A stretch of 64,000 bases of DNA from Sipunculus nudus (taxonomy: Eukaryota; Annelida; Sipuncula; Golfingiida; Sipunculidae), in assembly GCA_026874595.1 (NCBI GenBank), contig CM049311.1:6857676-6921675 (forward strand). The letters run 5' to 3'. Shown here piece by piece: positions 37,431 through 48,590 of the stretch (position 1 is its first letter; the number at the start of each line of letters is the position of its first letter). The notes under the pieces were generated by a model. That model was not told where the DNA came from and did no database searches. It saw nothing but the letters and a program-made list of their open reading frames with translations. The translations under genes and the position numbers were made by a program.

Positions 37431-37687
37431 GGGGGGGGGGGGGGGCAGTATAATGTTTTGTCAGTGCGAAGCATAACGAGGGGGATAGTGTGGGTGGGTG
37501 AATCCCCCTACCACGGTGTGGAAATTTGTCAAAATACATGCCAGATTTTTAGCAATTCTGTGGGTATTTTTCTAATGATATAAAGTCTAATCGCACAATA
37601 TAAAAGCTTGCTTTTATTTACGTGGCTTAAGGGTAACTGGGTGATAATTACCACAAGTCAAATTGAACTCCCCCCCCCCCCCCCCCC
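37431..37687. repeat. paired poly-G and poly-C runs
   Basis: G15 at 37431-37445 and C18 at 37670-37687, about 225 bp apart, so they could pair as an inverted repeat. Confidence 0.8.
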
Positions 37688-38672
37688 GGCAACGGAACTG
37701 ATACCCTTTTGCGTAAATTTATTGACAGACAAACTGACGATGATGTACAATACCTCTCGCTACCCCATGTAGTATAATAATATAATGAATTGAATCCCTA
37801 TGTCAAAGACTGTGATAAGAAACCTCTTTCACGCTTTGCGTATACATGTATATATGTATTTTGTCCCTAAAAGTACCAAATATATTCACCAGATGCCAGC
37901 ACACTTTACCCTACATTCTGGGTCTGGATGAAATGTAAATGTATATGATATAGCTAATCGCCAATATCTAAAACACTGTATTAGAATTAAGTGTTTATTC
38001 CCTTATTTACACCAAAACTATAACAAAGAAACAAGCAAGCATTTAGAAAAACAAATGAAGCATGTTACAAAATCACAAAGAGCCTGTTGATCAGAAGCAC
38101 ATTTCCTGGCTACAATTAAATGTGCAAGGATTTTGTTTTTCATTTTTTTTTGTTATACAGGGAGATTTGTTATCACGTACGATCAGATATATAGATAAAG
38201 AATTTTACCAATCGATTTATATAAATAATATTATGTTTCCATTTTTTTATAATCATCACCTTGAAAAACCTAGGTTATATACATTGGGACACCAATATTG
38301 AAAGTGGTCTTTTTCAAGATAACAGCATTTGAGCATGCACGAATGTGTCTTTTCGAGAAAGTGCGTGATTATGTGTTTGCTTTTTTTCCCCAAGTGATAG
38401 AGTGATATAATCAATCGAAAGAAAAATAAAACTATTAAGTAAACACATAATGGCCTTTATGCACATTTTATTGTAAATATAATACTCGTTATGAATATGA
38501 TTAAATATTCACACAAGCATTTTTCTTATCACATAACGTAAATAACACCGGATTAAATACAAATACGAACATTTTAATTAAATACATAGGCAATGAATGT
38601 ATACGTTGTGAGAAAGCATTTTGCCATGGACGGTCCGTCACTATATAAAACACTGCTAAAACACGCAAGTAT
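37688..38672. other. intergenic or 3' flank of the cyclase gene
   Basis: AT-rich. It presumably includes the 3' UTR of the cyclase gene, with a TTTATT (minus-strand AATAAA) near 38466. Nothing else seen. Confidence 0.4.
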
Positions 38673-38814
38673 TTACATTCCTGTTTTAAACCACGTGAAA
38701 ACAACGGCCGCCATCACGTGTGTTGTCATGACGATCTGCTTAGCTGCTCCACTGACCGGCGACAGAAAGGCCCAGCAAGGTTCTTTGTCTTCACAGAGTT
38801 CACGCTGTACTTCA
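38673..38814 (-). CDS. CD38/BST1-like: cyclase exon '8' and stop
   Basis: EVQRELCEDKEPCWAFLSPV with the last Cys pair, then SGAAKQ and a hydrophobic stretch ending FTWFKTGM and TAA. Small residues before a hydrophobic tail could be a GPI-attachment signal. Acceptor TTTTTCAG. Confidence 0.85.
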
Positions 38815-41800
38815 CTGAAAAATAATTTATATAAAGTGACACATATCCGTGCATATGTTACAATAGGTATATATAGTTAAATTGTATGTTCCATATTTTT
38901 AAGAAAGGATAAAATGCGTAATTAATATGAATTTATGTATAAATTGTCAATCATAATACAATGTTGAAAGAAACGCTTTTATGGTGCATTTATGCATTAT
39001 ATGTGAACTCCATGTTCTTATATGGGCTATTATAATAAAAAAAAACTGACCTATATATAATATGAACCTTTTGAACTCCTTTAACTGATAATATTGCTTC
39101 TTTTTTTCACAAGACGCTCATTGTTTTATAATAGCGGTCTTCGAGGAGGAGAGTTATGTGGTGTACACAATTTATTTCCGTAAAAATTACCAATTAAATT
39201 GTTAAGATCACATAAAATAAACCTCACTCGTAGTCGTCGACACAGCTGTAACGAAGGCCTTGTCTTGAAACACGACTGGATAATTCTAAAAGAGATCCCT
39301 GTCCACAGCGCTCTCTGATGAAAAAAAAAACAATACGACAAATAAATGAGATATGTATAACTTTAATTGAAGGATTTTTTTTTATTTTGTCCGTCGAGAG
39401 AAGAAAGGAACTGTTTGCTATTGTATAACAGTGGAGTATTTTATGTCCAAAGACTTAAGTAGACGATCATTAAAATTGTGTGGAGGCTCAATGACATTAT
39501 AGAATAGGTAGAATTTAGGAAACTGTGCAATTAATTTATGGCATATAATCATTTTCATGGTGGGCAATGAAGCGATGTGCACTGCAAATTATTTAACCGT
39601 CAGCATATACGCCAAATTCGACCGGGTTGCTACGGAAACCATCACCACTTGGGTACATGTGACCATTTGCGAGCAGGGAATACAACAAAACTGTTTGAAT
39701 TCAGGACCCCATGATATTCCCATCAAAAGACTATATGCCATAAATTAACCAGATTTGCCTTCAGGGTTAAGACTTTCAAAAATGAAATAGTTTTTAAGCC
39801 AAAAGCTGACTTCTTTTTTTTATTTTTGCAAGTGTTCCACTCCACGGCATTAGAGTTTATCATGGTCACGAGTAGTATCTCTTTGAAACCCAAACGTCGA
39901 TATATACGATCAAAAGCGGACAATTAGGCCGAAACAATTAATTAAAAAGACCTGCGAGTCATGCTAAGTCACGAGTATCTTTATCCGTAGATCCAACTTT
40001 GGAAACATGTATTGAGTATACTCCTTTTCAAAATTTACTGGATTTAAGCCCTTCCAGTAAAGATCCTCCTGCATGATATCACAGCCAATTTAAGCTGAGG
40101 ATCATGTTTAGGCTACCAATATGGTGACTAGCACTATACTCACGTGACCCTTTCCCCTCGGCGACTGACAACAAACACTCTCAGGGAATGAGCTCGGGGT
40201 GGATGCAGTTCAGGTAACTCAATGGTGGCAAATATCCTGGAAAAAATACCCCACTATTCATGAATCTATATTACAATTGACGGTGATGGCACTCAGTGGT
40301 TTTCACGCAACTCCTCAGTGGTTAGGCCTCGGAAATGTACGTTTTTGGTCTTGCACGGTCTGGAACGACGAAAAGTGTATCCTAAGGGGGTAATTTACCA
40401 TGTTTTGGCAAACATGAGAATTTTGACATTATTTCACGAAATCGCAGCGCCATCTTTTAGAAACTACGCCGGTTAACGCCCCAATGTCAACTCCAAACTC
40501 CAGTGAACTCGTCACGTGGAAAACTCAACCCGCACAAGCCCGGCACAAGTCAAGCGCAGCTGTGGAAACGTAAAAACGGATCCTCTGCTTGCTAGTACTG
40601 TTAATGATAGAAATTATTGACAGGTTGGCTAAGACTTAAATGAATGATAACCCTATTAAATAAGTGAGAAACATAGTATAACCAGATATAACTTGCGCAC
40701 ACAGTGATTTAGAAAAATATATTTGGGTGTGACAGGGATTAATTAGGACAGAGTAATTATGTACACGAAGCTTGTGATCTTAACCTAACACCGATCCTTA
40801 TTTTCGGGAACGTATTAGCAATGCTAATACACGTACACATCATCGGCAGGTAAAATGTATTGCAAATACTTTATACATTAAACCTTAATAACTTACTGAA
40901 GGATCCATGCAAGGAGGCGGCAACAATTATCGATAACATATCGATAAAATAACACATTGTTAGATCACTTAATCTGTTTCGTACAAGAAAAATATTGCAA
41001 ACATGATTTCAAAATATTTCAGATTAGGGCACATAATACTTGTATACGTCTTCTGTAGATAAAGTAGATTTTTCCAGGTTTTCCCGACACAAAATGGCTT
41101 TATAAAATATAATATTCTTAAACAAAATAGTTCATCAATAATTTCTCTCCCAAAGTCAATATCAGCATTTCTCCGGATAATCAGCGCTCAGTGTATCAAT
41201 GATCGATCAGCTCTCGGGTCTGATAATCAATATAAACATTTCATCCGATGGTCAGTTCAGATAAACCTTTACACTGGCATGAGCATTACCTATTGCGCAT
41301 TATTTTTATAATGCAGTGACTTAAATTTACATATAAACAGCCAGATGCGCAAACAGGGACCTCGCCGTTAACAAGTAAAGTATAAAATTTTCTAATATTA
41401 TTTGAATATTAACATAATATGATCTTTCTTGTTAATATGTGGTACCCGAACAATTAGTTTCAGTCGTTGCCGAAATGTTGCGCAAGTGAGGGTGGGGGGT
41501 GGGGGGGGGGAGAGTCTGACTACAATTCTTTGCTTTGTGCCCACCCTAGTAGTCGCGCCTAGAGAAACTTGCCATAAAAAAGCAGCGGTTACACGAAAGG
41601 ATGTCTGGGACGACTGCAGTGTATAGCCCCTAGTTAGGATCGTAGACACTTACGTGTCAGTTGAGAAGACGGGTTTCTTTAAGCCACTCAGCATCAAAGA
41701 CGCACGTCCTGTCACAAGTGTTGCTAACTGCAGTAAAATTAAAACATGTAACATGCAGGGAGGTATACATACATATACACAATAAAATGGAACAATCACA

Positions 41801-44499
41801 CAGAGGGAAATACATGCACACAGGACCAACACGCAACCCAGTATCGAATTTCCGAAGATATTTCATCAGGATATTTCATGATTCCTGATTAAAACCATAC
41901 CCTTGGCGTCCCTTCGTTAACATTCGTGCCTTGCTATATATCGGACCCATGACCAGACGATGAGATTAACTCAGTAACCACTAGCTATATGCAGACCCTG
42001 TTACGTTAAATGTATTGTTCACTGTTTTGAACTTGTTATATACCATCAATGGAATCTGAATGTCCGGGCTAAGTGAGAACCCCATGTATACAAGTCAGCT
42101 ACACTTATAAGAACATTTTGTGTTTATACATCATTGTAAATCATATTTAAGTACATATATGGCTCGATTAAAATAAGAAAAGAAAAATACTCTTCTTGTG
42201 TTTTTTTAACAAACGTTTCCATACACACATAAACGACTACAAACATTGCAATGGCTCTCGTAGGGGTATGTTTTATATGTGTTTTAAGATCCTATAACTG
42301 TAACTGTTATATTAGGTAACAGTTAAAGGGAAAACCTTGTGGTGCAAAATCATAATCAATATATATATATTAAATATACACTTTGAACCTTCTTTGATGC
42401 TTGTTTCCAAAACTTTAAAGTTGCGTTTGTGTATGGTCTTGTTGTCATCAGCTGATACCCTGGTGGTGTTGTCTGTCCACACCAGATGTCGCTCCCCACG
42501 GGGTAACCTGAAGATAGGTCAACAAGTGTAATAACGATGCCCTTATGAGAAAATAGTTATGCTACTCATACATATGAATATTATGGGTAAGTATGCATTT
42601 CTAACAATGAATGTCCTTGTCTATATGCATTTGAATATACAATCTAGGTTCTAAATTTTAGGACTTAAAGCTAGATTGCGAATTCTCGCCTAATGACTTT
42701 CAATGACAAAGGGGTAGCTATGGGCCTGTTTTCTAAGTAAAACTGAAATAATCTATTGGTTGCAGGGCCCTTTTTCATGATACATGAAGAACAAATTGAC
42801 AAGCTTTGCATTATCATTATCATCATCATCATCAAAAAAAGAATAAAAATAACAGATCCCTCATACTGACCGAGCATGGTATCACTGATAGTCAGAAAAC
42901 GGTTTCCTGGGTTCAGCATTACCTTCGTCCAAAACATTACCTGAAAATACAAATAAAATCTGATTCTGTCTATGACGTGGAAACAGGAAGTTTACAACAA
43001 AATCGGTCTGTCACCAAATCTTGTTGTTTGTCTTTGTATACATGCCTTAAAAACTCGTGGATGTTTTAAATTAAATTGCTCTGAGAAATGTTCCATAACG
43101 AAATGAAGCATTGATTAATTAAATGTGCGCATGGGATATCGCGGATTCAGAGAGCGCAAAATGCAGCACCAAGAAACGGAAACGCACGCTGCTCAAATCG
43201 AACTCACACTTTTCACACGCTGCTCAAATCGAACTCACAGAGAACGACTCTGGTTTGGTTCGGGTTTGTGGGCTTTGAAATCTTCGGCCCACAACGCACC
43301 GGAAATTCTGCATACGCAGTTCGGGGTAGGTATAAATGTAGTGAAGAGGGCAATGTATTCTATTAAAATACATTGGATAAGGATTATAAAAGGCAAACTA
43401 CATAAGCATTGGTGTTTTTGTGGTAAGATTAGCATGTGGAATGTTAACAGAAAGTGTTTCCTTGAAATGTAAAACACTTTGATTTTTAACGTTGACAATT
43501 GAGAAAAGTATAGTTCCGGCTGTCTCACAGTGCCGAACTGGAAGTAGAAACAGGCAAATTCTTCATTAAGATAAGCTTGAGAAAAGAGGAAATTTTCATT
43601 TCCATTCTGAAACAGCTGAAAAAAGTTCATACCGTGTTACCCACGTTCACATGTTTCTTAGACAAAAAGTAAATTCGTTTAAAATATTCGGTGCAAAAAT
43701 TACCAGAGGTGTCTGTTAGGTTATTTAGGCATATGAGATATTTTGTTATATTGATATATTGAAGATAATATACCAACATGATAGGCTCACATGACTGGCT
43801 AAATTAATCCTCTGGCCAGGGACAATGAGTTGTGCGTCATGTTTACGTCACAGAGCAGCCAATACATCCATTCTTTAAAGGGTCATAGGCGGGCTACCCT
43901 TGAACATTGTTCGAATCGTTATTCTTGGGGTTAACATAAAGAAACCATTCTTGTCATAAATATTATGTTATACAAGTTCTTAGAGCCCAACACAACACAT
44001 TTATAAAGAATATACTTTCTTCTTTTATCATATGTTACTTGAAACACAACACGTTTATAAAGAATATACTTTCTTCTTTTATCATATGTTACTTGAAGGG
44101 GCATCTGCATATTTAAGCGGCGCCAATGGTTAGTCCTTAATTATTTTCTTAAAAATACTAGAGAGAGAAAAAAGATAAAAATATTGAAATGGACTTAGTT
44201 GAAAATGCTGAATATAGTGGGATTTAGTGAAAAATGAATGGCATAAGTGCGGGGATGGCGCGGCAGCAAAAGGAACAAATTCATACTTTTCATCCCGAAC
44301 TCCTAATTTTAATATGAGATCATAGTTATTTATGCCATTATTCTGTTACAATATATCCACCTTGTTTTCCGGTATTTGGTGTCCGGCCTTTTGTGTATAG
44401 TTTGCATAATTAAATCTGTTTTCAGGTAGATCACATTTCTGGTTCAGAAAAGGTCGACTGAAGTCACCCCATAGCTCACTACAGGAAGGGACGCCGCTC
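38673..44499 (-). CDS. CD38/BST1-like: ADP-ribosyl cyclase family protein (CD38/BST1/Aplysia cyclase), 5' incomplete
   Basis: Enzymes of this family turn NAD into cyclic ADP-ribose and related calcium messengers, usually on the cell surface. Exons in order: 44499-44361, 42940-42871, 42507-42389, 41727-41654, 41515-41414, 39314-39228, 38814-38673. All junction phases agree and they encode 243 aa to the stop. Family landmarks: CSELWGDF (cf. CSALWKDF), ENKVMFW with the conserved Trp, ISDTMLGY (cf. LEDTLPGY), WCGQ, LKFWKQAS with the second active-site Trp, IIERCGQGSLLEL (cf. IIEKCGAGSLLDL), and YSCVDDY (cf. YSCINDY of BST1). The C-terminus is moderately hydrophobic, possibly a GPI signal as in BST1. 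Odd: no Glu at the TLEDT position, and a Pro run where the catalytic Glu motif should be. The first exon (signal peptide) is not identified. Confidence 0.85.
39228..39314 (-). CDS. CD38/BST1-like: cyclase exon '7'
   Basis: ERCGQGSLLELSSRV, then LRYSCVDDY. The two Cys are separated by 20 residues, as in CD38 (Cys254-Cys275). Acceptor TTTTCATCAG, donor ACGA|GTGAGG. Confidence 0.88.
39560..40520. promoter_or_regulatory. CpG-richer patch with promoter-type motifs, inside a cyclase intron
   Basis: Contains GTTGCTACGGAAAC at 39626-39639 (RFX X-box type), CACGTG at 40141-40146 (in CTCACGTGACC) and 40513-40518, and AAGATGGCG on the minus strand at 40456-40448 (YY1 type, usually just inside a 5' UTR). 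No protein-coding exon could be tied to it. It could be an alternative promoter or a non-coding first exon. Confidence 0.3.
41414..41515 (-). CDS. CD38/BST1-like: cyclase exon '6' with poly-Pro in place of the catalytic Glu motif
   Basis: 33 codons: LSPPPPPTLTCATF, then LKLIVRVPHINKKDHI joining to IERCG. Length and phase (2 in, 2 out) fit the slot of the FFGxYELPNL...VxVxxH segment exactly. The C10 and C6 runs at 41510-41501 and 41499-41494 encode the prolines. The acceptor (TAGTCAG) has a weak pyrimidine tract and the donor (TTAT|GTTAAT) is weak, so this exon is the least certain of the seven. Confidence 0.6.
41654..41727 (-). CDS. CD38/BST1-like: cyclase exon '5'
   Basis: LATLVTGRASLMLSGLKKPV then FSTDT; the MLSG..K..F pattern matches CD38 MLNGSRSKIF. 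Acceptor TTACTGCAG, donor ACAC|GTAAGT. Taken alone this exon, read on from an upstream in-frame Met at 41754, mimics a signal peptide; the joined frame explains it better. Confidence 0.83.
42389..42507 (-). CDS. CD38/BST1-like: cyclase exon '4'
   Basis: YPVGSDIWCGQTTPPGYQ, then NATLKFWKQASKK with the second active-site Trp. The two cysteines normally found between WCG and FW are absent. Acceptor TCTTCAG, donor GAAG|GTTCAA (weak). Confidence 0.83.
42871..42940 (-). CDS. CD38/BST1-like: cyclase exon '3'
   Basis: VMFWTKVMLN with the first active-site Trp, then FLTISDTML. The Glu of TLEDT is Ser here; BST1 also has Ser at this position (PLSDVL, from memory). Acceptor TTTTCAG, donor CTCG|GTCAGT. 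Confidence 0.87.
43185..43239. repeat. short tandem duplication (period 31)
   Basis: CACGCTGCTCAAATCGAACT plus CACA occurs twice, at 43185 and 43216. Confidence 0.9.
43991..44098. repeat. 54-bp tandem duplication
   Basis: 43991-44044 and 44045-44098 are the same sequence with about one mismatch, just 3' of cyclase exon '2' in the intron. Confidence 0.92.
44361..44499 (-). CDS. CD38/BST1-like: cyclase exon '2'
   Basis: 46 codons: VPSCSELWGDFSRPF, QKCDLPENRFNYANY and QIPENK, aligning with the Aplysia CSALWKDFFKAF...CDL...LPKNK segment. Acceptor TTTTTTAG, donor CAAG|GTGGAT. The incoming phase is 2, so an upstream exon is required. Confidence 0.87.
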
Positions 44500-46700
44500 C
44501 TAAAAAATAACAAACACTATATTTTAAAACATGATCATTTGATGTTTGATGATGTGAAATCGACCTAAAAGTCCATAACTATTGACTTGTATACGAAAAG
44601 TGCAAATGGTGATGCAAGCATGAAATTTGGCAAAAAGCCTCCTAATATTACCCAGATACAAAATAAATGCTCAGCCACTGAGAATTCAGCCAATTTTCAA
44701 GATTGCCGCCATTTTTAAAAATGGCAACCAATGGTATTTACATTTTCGATACATGATCATGAAGCAGGCTGAACTACCTTCAAATATAATTTAATATTAA
44801 TTGCCTTGTTCGATTACGATATTTATAATTGACCCTTATCATTTTTGCAGATACGTTAAGGAAACAATCCAAGATTATTGGCCGCCCTTTTTCACAGATT
44901 TATTATTGACTTGTCTTTAGAAGCAGTAGAAGCTTGAGATAGCATGTAATGTAATATATTAAATGTTGAGTATTACAATAATTGAACAGATTGTGGTCTG
45001 TACTACGAACACTTTAACCATTATTACTTTATATATAAGGACCTTGTATGTTAAAAGATAAAAATATAAGCAATGAATAGTTAAGAATCGATTCATCCCT
45101 GAATTAAAGCGGGAGCACTTCCTGAATTAAGGATATCAGGAAACGTAAGTATTAAACTGGATTATGTTTGATCTGGCAGGCCATGATACATCCGTCTTGA
45201 ATGGACCGTCTAACTTAATTAGTGGACTTTATACTCCCGCCCAATTGGTGGATCTGTTGGGGGGGGGGGGGGGGAGGGGGTCAAGGGGACCCCATTATCC
45301 CTTTTCCTGCACCTTCCGTTACCTGCATCCCAACCGTGCCACCTCCAGAGTGCCTGCTATAACTTTGAAAGTTTCTTGGTCTTGCAGTAAACCACAAATA
45401 TGTTTCTCTAAAAATGATTAACCTTTTATCTCCCAATGATTCATATAGCGATGGATGTATGTGTGGCTATACGAAACAAGGTTGACGTATATTAATACAG
45501 TGTTATTTCATAATGGTAGATACAACTTTACATGTGGTTATTTGATAGGTAATTCATTATATTAATATGTAAGATAGATATAACTTTATATGTGCTTGTT
45601 TATTACATTATAAACAAGTTCATTAGATACAATGTTATTTATTACTTTGTGATACAACGTTTGGTACTGTTAAAACATGTTCAATTAAAACATTGTTATC
45701 TGAGGTTATGTGTTAATAATTATAAAAACAACTAATTCTTATAAAGCGCATCTATCCAGATTACAAGAATATGCTCTAGGCGCTTAACAAACAAAATATA
45801 AATAGAAATCATGTACAGTTACAAAATAAATTCTAATACATACTACATTTCCTATTATATAAGTAGTCTGTCATTGTACGCTAGTCTTAAATTGTAGGTT
45901 TTTAGGGCACTTTATCTGTAGCAACAGACTCAGATTTCCTTATATAATATTCCATTTGAATTGGGCACAACAACTAAATGCTCTTTCCTTACATGAAGAC
46001 AATTTACTCCAAGGTTCCCAAAGACGAATGTACAAATTACTTGGTCATAATGCACCAGGTGTGTGTAGCAACTCGAATAGTTCTATTACATATAAAAGTT
46101 TTCCCGTTAAGAGCCTCATACACAAGCAGCAAAATTTAAAACCGAGCACGGAATTCTATAGGTAGTCAGTGCAGCTCAAACAAGAGACAAGACATATATG
46201 AGCACATCTCGATACAATGCGAGCAGTTTATTTTTTTGGTAGTCGTATCATCTAAATTCCTGATAAATCTATGAATCAGAGAAATACAAAAATCTAACTC
46301 GACCTCGAAAGAGATTTGTTGTACCGTCTAAGACTGCTAAGGTTGGAATAAGCACTGTTACATATTGAACTAATTACTGCCTTTTGTTTCATCTGATCAG
46401 AAATGACTCTAAGATTTCACACTTTTAATATTGGTGTGTTATACTGCAGCTATATACATTAAGCAATGCAGGGATTAACAACTTTCTATAATAGCTTACA
46501 TCATAAAAACAATAATAACCAATGATCATGTCTGTTTTACCAATATTTACTTTAAGCTTATTTTGTATCATTTATAATTGAATGTGGTTCTGTTATATTT
46601 CCATTTTTCTCAAGTTATGTTAAAAGTCACCAGGTGAACTTGATTCGAACAAATTGTATCGTCTGCATAAATAACATACTCTTAAGGTTTTCAAGAGGCT
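44500..46700. other. AT-rich region upstream of the cyclase exons
   Basis: Apart from the candidate exon at 45323 and a G16 run at 45259-45274, I see no gene or clear repeat. Confidence 0.4.
45323..45407 (-). CDS. candidate upstream cyclase exon
   Basis: 27 whole codons ending AGTLEVARLGC, bounded by acceptor CATTTTTAG and donor GCAG|GTAACG, phase 2 out as exon '2' requires. LEVARLGC weakly recalls the LENVFLGRC segment of Aplysia cyclase, but the following 13 or so residues of the family are missing and no signal peptide is attached. Confidence 0.25.
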
Positions 46701-46729
46701 TATTATACTTGGTGGACAAAAAAGGCCTT

Positions 46730-46919
46730 AAAACAGAGCCTTGGGATGCACCATGGGAAGGCAGGACATCCCCTAACCACATGGAGACGAACTGTTGAAA
46801 GTGAAAGGGATGAACTGCTAGGGTGGAGTGGTTGGAACATAGCCATAGACAGAATGAGCTGGAGGGAGCAGACTGCAGCCTTATGGGACACAGGGTCCGA
46901 AGAGGATAGGGGAGGGTGA
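46730..46919 (+). mobile_element. LINE reverse-transcriptase C-terminal remnant
   Basis: Encodes TTWRRTVESERDELLGW, IAIDRMSWREQTAAL and a TGSEED end followed by a stop, the familiar closing motif of many LINE ORF2 proteins (TWRRTVE...A.dR..WR..V.AL..TG.EED). The upstream polymerase is missing. Confidence 0.7.
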
Positions 46920-46929
46920 GATGTCGGTA

Positions 46930-47880
46930 TCTATAACACAGTTTTTAAAATGGACAAATGTTATGTGATACAGAATTCACATGTTCAATATAAAGACATA
47001 CGATCTACTTTTTGATATGTGATAAAGTGTTTAAATCAACATTAGGTTATTCGTGACAGTATGTGATACAATATTTATCGTTAACTATGGCAACAGGACT
47101 GGGTATTTACATGTTCCAAAGCTTCAACGTATCTGTGATTATGTGATATGGTATTTATATGGTCGGTATATACACCATTTCCTGTGGGTACGTGATACGG
47201 TATTTACATGTTCAGTAGATATTTCGTTATCTGTTTATATGTGATGTTGTATTCATTTGTTCGGTAGATACTGTGTTTTCTGGGGTCATGTTATACGGTA
47301 TTTACATGTTCGGTAGATACATAGTTATCTGTGGTTATGTGACACGTTTTACATGTTCAGTTGATACATTGTTATCGGTGGTTCTGTGATATGGTTTTAA
47401 CAGTTTCAATATAGATACAAGGTTATCTGTTTTTATGTGACACGTTTTACATGTACAGTAGATACATTGTTATCGGTGGTTTTTTTATACCGTTTTACAG
47501 TTGCAGTAGATACATGGTTATCTGTGATTGTGTGACACGTTTAACATGTTCAGCTGATACATTGTTATCGGTGGTTCTGTGATATGGTTTTAACAGTTTC
47601 AATAGATACATGGTTATCTGTTTTTATGTGACACATTTTACATGTACAGTAGATACATTGTTATCGGTGGTTTTGTGATACCGTTTTACAGTTTCAGTGG
47701 ATACATGGCTATCTGTGGTTGTGTGACACGTTTCACATGTACAGTAGATATATTGTTATCGGTGGTTCTGTATTATGGTATTCACATGTTCGGTTTATAC
47801 ATCGTTATCTATGTTTATGTGCACCGTATATCGGCTTTTCATGTGCATTACATGCAACATGATATAAAGTAACGTAATAC
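46930..47880. repeat. 95-bp tandem repeat built of two about 48-bp half-units
   Basis: GATACATTGTTATCGGTGGT recurs near 47363, 47461, 47556, 47652 and 47745 (period 93-98). It alternates with a related half-unit containing GATACATGGTTATCTG and GTGACACGTTTTACATGT. Decayed units extend to both sides. Confidence 0.85.
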
Positions 47881-48364
47881 AGTATGTTCAAGTAAATTTT
47901 CATATTACGTTATTACCTATTAGTTTTTGGGCTGATATTTTTCTCCACAACAGAAACCATACGTAAAATATTAAATATAAAGATAAAAAGGTGTAACAGA
48001 TTGGTAATTAACTTAATTATTTGATTATCACGAACTCAGGTGAAACACGAGCCAATCAGGAGATGCCCTGACTGACTTGGCTCAAAAAAAGGTAATACAT
48101 GTTCCCGCTGGCTGAAACACCGCGTGTTAACCCCTCTTAAGCGGTCACGCGGCCTTGTTATGGTAAACAGACTGTGTTTACCAACCCACGGAGCTATAAC
48201 AAGGTGTTAAACAGTTGTATGCGAGGAAATGAGACTGTGTGCTTGAATGGTTTTGCTGGAAAACATTTGTATAAAGTTAAACTGAACTGATAGTGTGGAA
48301 TAATAGGCATAATATATTGCTCCTGATTATTTTCCTTTAACTATCATCTGCTGGTTATACGTAC

Positions 48365-48590
48365 GTTAACTGTGGTCGTCTTCTCTTCAAAGTTTCGCAG
48401 TTTGCCGTGAAAGTCCTTTGAAAGTCTCTCCCAGAAGGTTTGCCTGGTATACAAGTGATTGTTATGATCCATGTTACGACTGTCAACAGATACATTGTCA
48501 AATTCCTTCGTCAGTGAACATTGGACCCACAGGAACAGAGTTAAGTAGCATGTATTAGTGAAAATGGTGACATGCGCCCGATCGCCTATT
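48365..48590 (-). CDS. putative exon of unknown gene
   Basis: An open frame of about 75 codons has more CpG than its surroundings. It contains MDHNNHLYTRQTFWERLSKD from a Met at 48472 and ends at a possible donor GTTAAC|GTACGT (phase 0). The upstream part in the same frame is hydrophobic (YLTLFLWVQCSL) but lacks a Met. It does not fit the cyclase (wrong phase, no GRC motif). No family recognised. Confidence 0.28.

Noticed and set aside
39557-39748. Plus-strand 63-codon frame containing TETITTWVHVTICEQ
   Set aside because: It recalls the VxVxH segment of cyclases but is on the wrong strand; the exon at 41414-41515 fits order, strand and phase.
39723-39923. Minus-strand AFGLKT frame as the missing cyclase FG..E exon
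   Set aside because: No pyrimidine-rich acceptor, wrong phase and AT-run composition.
40199-40393. Plus-strand 64-codon frame rich in Trp
   Set aside because: Lies in the promoter-like patch, lacks splice or family support, and has a possible donor (CAG|GTAACTC) that would truncate it.
41650-41832. Signal-peptide-like start at 41754 or 41832 giving a short secreted protein with exons '5', '7', '8'
   Set aside because: Considered first; the acceptor at 41728, exact phases and clear cyclase alignment make it an internal exon instead.
43235-43630. 131-codon minus-strand open frame starting MNFFQLFQ
   Set aside because: Hydrophobic, AT-driven composition, no splice support, no recognisable domain. 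It lies within a cyclase intron and overlaps a short tandem duplication.
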